Positions 61,035-64,000 of a stretch of 64,000 nt of DNA are shown here, one piece after another. Both the position numbers and the translations under genes were made by a program. The stretch covers positions 167,908 through 231,907 of the forward strand of contig NZ_JARKMR010000003.1 in assembly GCF_029350975.1 (NCBI RefSeq), written 5' to 3'. The notes under the pieces are model-generated. The model had not been told where the DNA came from and did no database searches. It saw only the letters and a list, made by a program, of their open reading frames with translations. The first letter of the stretch is position 1; every line of letters starts with the position of its first letter. Source of the stretch: Maribacter zhoushanensis. Its GTDB lineage: Bacteria; Bacteroidota; Bacteroidia; Flavobacteriales; Flavobacteriaceae.

Positions 61035-63465
61035 TTTTTTTTGAAAATATATCAATTAGATTTTCAATTCCCTTCTCTAACTTTTTGAATTTTTTCATTA
61101 CTTCATTATGACTAATTTCATCATTTTTCATTACTTCAAATACCTCTAAAATAGGTATAGCGTTTTGTATTTCTAATTGACGAAACATTGGAAGCATTTT
61201 ATGGGCAATTTTGTTCAATTGTTCAATGTCATTACCAGTTGCAGCAGTATGAAGATATTGAAGGTTTTCTTCGGTATCTTTCCTGAAAATAAATAACACT
61301 TCGTCAATAGCATTTTGGTCATCACCCAAAAACAATTTTAAGTTATTTAAGCTGAGTAATTCGTATTTATCGTCTTCAAATACACTTGGTGAATAGCTTT
61401 CAAGTTCAGTGGGTTGATTAAATAAATTATTTAATTTTTGAACTAATTCGGTATTTGAAAATGGTTTGCGTAGAAGGCTGGTAAATCCTTTTTCTGTGAA
61501 ATGCTTTAATGATAAATCTCGTCTACCGGTCATTGCCAAAATGGGTTGATTATGGTAGTTGTTGTGCAAGCCAGATTTTAATTGGTTTACGATTTCATAA
61601 CCGGTAACGTTTGGCATTTCTATATCTGTCAAAACCACATCGAATTCAAAATTTTCTTGTGGTGTAAATTCGTTAAAATCTGAAAATAACTTAGCTTCGA
61701 TTCCTATAGATTTTAGCATTTCACCAATAAGTTTTAGTAGTGATGCATCGTCATCAAAAACAATCATTTTAATATCTTCTAGTACTATGGTTTCTTGAGG
61801 TGTTTCTTCTAATTCTTTACCAAATTCAATAGGTATTTTAAGAATGAAAGTACTGCCTTTGTTAATATCACTTTCCAATAAGATGGTGCCTTGAAGTAGT
61901 TCTGTGAGTTTTTTGGTAATGGTAAGTCCTAATCCGTAACCGCCATATTTTTTATCGGTATCGTTTTCTGCTTGTGTAAACTCTTTAAAAATCAGCTCTT
62001 GCTTCTCTTGAGAAATCCCTATTCCTGTATCGGCTATTTGTAGTTTAAGGTATTTACGTTTTTCTTTATCCACTATGCTTCCAGTCAAGGTAATAGTACC
62101 TTTTTCGGTGAACTTGTACGCATTTCCTAAAAGGTTAGATATTATTTGTCTTAAACGAAAAGCATCCGAAATTACAGTTTGTTTTAAAGGATCATCCAGA
62201 TTTAAAATCAATTCAATATCCTTATTTAGGTATTGCGTTGAAATATTTTTAGAACTTTCTTGTATTAATTTATCGGCTCTAAATGTGTCGTGCTTTGTAA
62301 CTATTTTACCAGCTTCTAACTGAGAAAAATCAAGCAAATCATTAACTAAGTTGTTTACGTATAAAGTGGCAGATTTTATATGTGAAATATATTCTTTGTT
62401 ATCCTTAGGATTATTACTTTCTTCAATAATATTGGTGTAGCCACTGATGGTATTTAAAGGGGAGCGTAAATCATGGCTTACAGTAGCAATCAACTGCTCC
62501 CTACTTTTTAATAACGATTCTGAGTATGACTTTTCTTTTTCTAGTTTCTCTCTATATGCGTTAGCTTTCCAAAAATCTCTATTGAGAATAAATGTAAAGA
62601 TTCCCACTACTAAAAAACCAAGAATAGCAGCAATAACAGCTAGTCTAATACTTCTTTTCAATAGTGTTTCTTTTTTTATCGAACTTGCTAAGCTGTTCAT
62701 GATAATCTCTTGCTCAAAAGAAGAAAGAATAGTGCGCAATTGCTGAGAGAGTTCAAAATCTGTTCTATTAATGTTGGTTTCACGAACCGCTAAAGAATTT
62801 TCATTAATGGTGTTTTCTTGTTGTACATCTTTTAATAGATTTTTAGAGACTTGAACAACACTGTCCATAGTCTGTGCATTCTGTTTAGGGTCGCCATCTG
62901 CAGGTACATTGGCATTTAAATAATCCGCAACCTTTTTTATGGCGCTTTGTGCTTTTGGTGAAAGTTCTTCAAAGTTTGGTGCTAGCCCTTCAGGTTTAAT
63001 AATACCCAAAGATTCCTCTAGCTTATCAAACTCCTTTAAGGCGGAATTTATGGCTGTACCTGTTTGATCTTTAAGTCTAATGGAGCGTAATGCATTTATA
63101 TTGGTTACTTTTTTGTTGAGTAAAGAGCTTAAGCTATCTAAAAGTCCACGTTGATGTTCACTTTCTGTAAGTGCTTTTAATTCTTCAATATGGGTGTGTA
63201 GCGAATCTATCTTATTCTCATAAGCTTTAAAGTTGATTCTGCTTTTTGTTTGTAAGGCGAGTTTAGACAGGCTTTCCGCTTCATACAATTGTGCAAGAAA
63301 AGAGTTGGTTTTAAGTAGTTTGTTGTCATTTTCAGAGGTTTGTTCAGTGGCAATATAATCTTGTACCTCATTGTAGATGTAATAAGAGGCTATGACTCCT
63401 AGAACAATCAGTAGCAAATAGCTGATGGTAATCTTAAGTGTGAATTTATTTTTATTTGAATCCAT
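61009..63465 (-). CDS. Hybrid histidine kinase with receiver and Hpt domains
   Basis: The 818-residue membrane kinase has a first TM helix (about 10-30), a long all-helical periplasmic sensor region (30-265), a second TM helix (about 270-290), HisKA with the phospho-His in SHDLRSPLNTISGY (near 331), HATPase_c with the N box NLLGNAYKFTEKG, a receiver domain with Asp in VVLTDIEMP (near 613), and a C-terminal Hpt domain with His in NKIAHKMLPMFRQL (near 755). It can thus run a full phosphorelay to the sigma-54 activator encoded tail-to-tail. Confidence 0.95.
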   Translation of the reverse strand: MDSNKNKFTLKITISYLLLIVLGVIASYYIYNEVQDYIATEQTSENDNKLLKTNSFLAQLYEAESLSKLALQTKSRINFKAYENKIDSLHTHIEELKALTESEHQRGLLDSLSSLLNKKVTNINALRSIRLKDQTGTAINSALKEFDKLEESLGIIKPEGLAPNFEELSPKAQSAIKKVADYLNANVPADGDPKQNAQTMDSVVQVSKNLLKDVQQENTINENSLAVRETNINRTDFELSQQLRTILSSFEQEIIMNSLASSIKKETLLKRSIRLAVIAAILGFLVVGIFTFILNRDFWKANAYREKLEKEKSYSESLLKSREQLIATVSHDLRSPLNTISGYTNIIEESNNPKDNKEYISHIKSATLYVNNLVNDLLDFSQLEAGKIVTKHDTFRADKLIQESSKNISTQYLNKDIELILNLDDPLKQTVISDAFRLRQIISNLLGNAYKFTEKGTITLTGSIVDKEKRKYLKLQIADTGIGISQEKQELIFKEFTQAENDTDKKYGGYGLGLTITKKLTELLQGTILLESDINKGSTFILKIPIEFGKELEETPQETIVLEDIKMIVFDDDASLLKLIGEMLKSIGIEAKLFSDFNEFTPQENFEFDVVLTDIEMPNVTGYEIVNQLKSGLHNNYHNQPILAMTGRRDLSLKHFTEKGFTSLLRKPFSNTELVQKLNNLFNQPTELESYSPSVFEDDKYELLSLNNLKLFLGDDQNAIDEVLFIFRKDTEENLQYLHTAATGNDIEQLNKIAHKMLPMFRQLEIQNAIPILEVFEVMKNDEISHNEVMKKFKKLEKGIENLIDIFSKKITNPNHNN

Positions 63466-63586
63466 ATAGTCTTTTTGTACTGGTATAATAAATACGATAA
63501 AACTGAGGGAAGAAGTTCTAAAATGATGTTAATTAAACAAGTTGTTATTTTTTTAGATTTATTTATGAGAGTTTAAATAACTGCAT

Positions 63587-63594
63587 TACATTTG
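63587..63594 (+). promoter_or_regulatory. -7 element (TACATTTG) of the riboswitch transcript
   Basis: An exact TAnnTTTG match ends a few bases before the riboswitch begins, so transcription would start at the aptamer's P1 helix. Confidence 0.6.
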
Positions 63595-63597
63595 CCG

Positions 63598-63685
63598 CAT
63601 CTCAAAGGGGTGCCGAGTTCTAATTTTGGAACAAAGCTGAGATTATACCCAAAGAACCTGGGCAGGTAATGCTGCCAAGGGAAAG
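63598..63685 (+). ncRNA. TPP riboswitch (THI element)
   Basis: The thi-box signature is clear: GGGGTGCC (63607), CTGAGATTATACCC (from 63637), AGAACCTG and GGTAATGCTGCCAAGGGA. The TCTCAAAGGGG start and the AAGGGAAAG end can pair as P1. It senses thiamine pyrophosphate and represses the downstream receptor gene when the vitamin is plentiful. Confidence 0.95.
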
Positions 63686-63833
63686 TCCAAAAAGTTTATT
63701 TTAATTTTTTGGAATAAGATGTAGTATGAACATTTTGCTCATATGTAATCTTTTGGAAATGGAGCTTAGTTGCTCAAAAATCAATTTTAATTTTAGAATA
63801 ATAGCCCCTTTTATTCGTATTTATTTTACGAAT
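63686..63833 (+). promoter_or_regulatory. Expression platform: two hairpins between riboswitch and start codon
   Basis: TCCAAAAA (63686-63693) pairs with TTTTTGGA (63706-63713); it lies directly after P1. A second hairpin ATTCGT (63813-63818) / ACGAAT (63828-63833) holds the first two bases of the start codon in its stem. The latter looks like a translational switch, since in Bacteroidota start-codon access is decisive. Confidence 0.5.
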
Positions 63834-64000
63834 GAAACTATCTATTTTCACAATTGCGGCGTTTTTAGCGCTAAGTATGGGTGTCTGTGCCCAAGAACAG
63901 GAAACTGACTCTTTAGAGGGTAAAAAAGTGGTATTGGACGAGGTATTCGTCTCGGCAATTAGGGTAACCAAAGAATCTCCGGTTACATTTTCAAATCTTA
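63832..64000 (+). CDS. TonB-dependent receptor, probably for thiamine (partial)
   Basis: The first 56 codons are visible; the gene runs off the window. A signal peptide (MKLSIFTIAAFLALSMGVCAQ) is followed by the plug-domain start VVLDEVFVSAIRVTKESPVTF, with no carboxypeptidase-like domain. Control by a TPP riboswitch marks it as the outer-membrane thiamine receptor, a type of gene known from comparative genomics of Bacteroidota. Confidence 0.85.
   Translation, partial: MKLSIFTIAAFLALSMGVCAQEQETDSLEGKKVVLDEVFVSAIRVTKESPVTFSNL

Noticed and set aside
63726..63908. 60-codon frame starting inside the riboswitch leader.
   Set aside because: It overlaps the receptor start in another frame and has no family resemblance; the riboswitch target is the receptor at 63832.

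Overview
The window is about 64 kb of low-GC chromosome from a member of the Flavobacteriaceae (Bacteroidota), most likely a marine genus of the Maribacter/Zobellia type; the genus is inference. Evidence: gldE and gldD gliding genes beside mutY and ssb, several TonB-dependent receptors with carboxypeptidase-like N-terminal domains, many short-signal lipoproteins, an atpD-atpC pair away from the rest of the ATP synthase genes, families such as DUF4270, DUF4199 and DUF4301, and promoters of the Bacteroidota type (TTG, about 19 bases, TAnnTTTG) with few Shine-Dalgarno sequences. I see no rRNA, tRNA, CRISPR array, insertion sequence or prophage.

Layout. 1-7.9 kb: a leftward block (partial esterase-like gene, flippase-like membrane protein, panD, panC) diverging from a truncated glycogen-synthase-like gene, a DUF4270 lipoprotein and glmS. 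8.2-14.7 kb: a TonB receptor with an SGNH-hydrolase lipoprotein, then atpD-atpC. 14.7-21.6 kb, leftward: an XRE regulator with two DUF2975 membrane proteins, a GNAT acetyltransferase, an M61 peptidase, and a receiver protein with a GAF/PAS protein that has a His-box but no ATPase. 21.9-28.1 kb: biotin cluster bioF, a DUF2007 gene, bioD, bioA, a FabF-like ketosynthase and bioB. 28.2-34.8 kb: JmjC-like cupin, recX, two orphan envelope proteins, RNase E/G, a 29-residue basic protein missed by length-limited gene calling, and HU. 34.9-39.3 kb: mutY, ssb, gldE, gldD and a PLP-dependent dehydratase. 39.3-47.1 kb: small envelope proteins, an EamA transporter, a GIN-domain protein, a paired M16 protease (one active, one inactive subunit), DUF4199, and rplU-rpmA with an extended L21.

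47.3-51.2 kb: a TonB receptor with a beta-propeller phytase, preceded by 11-bp-spaced direct repeats. 51.2-57.6 kb: deoxyribonucleotidase, DUF3332 lipoprotein, ahcY, and an operon of phosphopantetheinyl transferase, YkoF-like thiamine-binding protein, PnuC transporter, NadR-like kinase and DUF4301. 57.8-63.5 kb: three paralogous secreted PepSY-like proteins beside a sigma-54 activator and a hybrid histidine kinase with a C-terminal Hpt domain. 63.6-64 kb: a TPP riboswitch controlling a TonB receptor that runs off the window.

The most promising places for undescribed biology are the ketosynthase inside a biotin cluster without bioC or bioH, the PepSY-like trio with its phosphorelay and an orphan terminator, the module of two DUF2975 proteins and an XRE regulator, and several proteins lacking hallmark residues (esterase-like Ser to Asp, GT5 domain without KTGGL, RNase E/G without zinc link).
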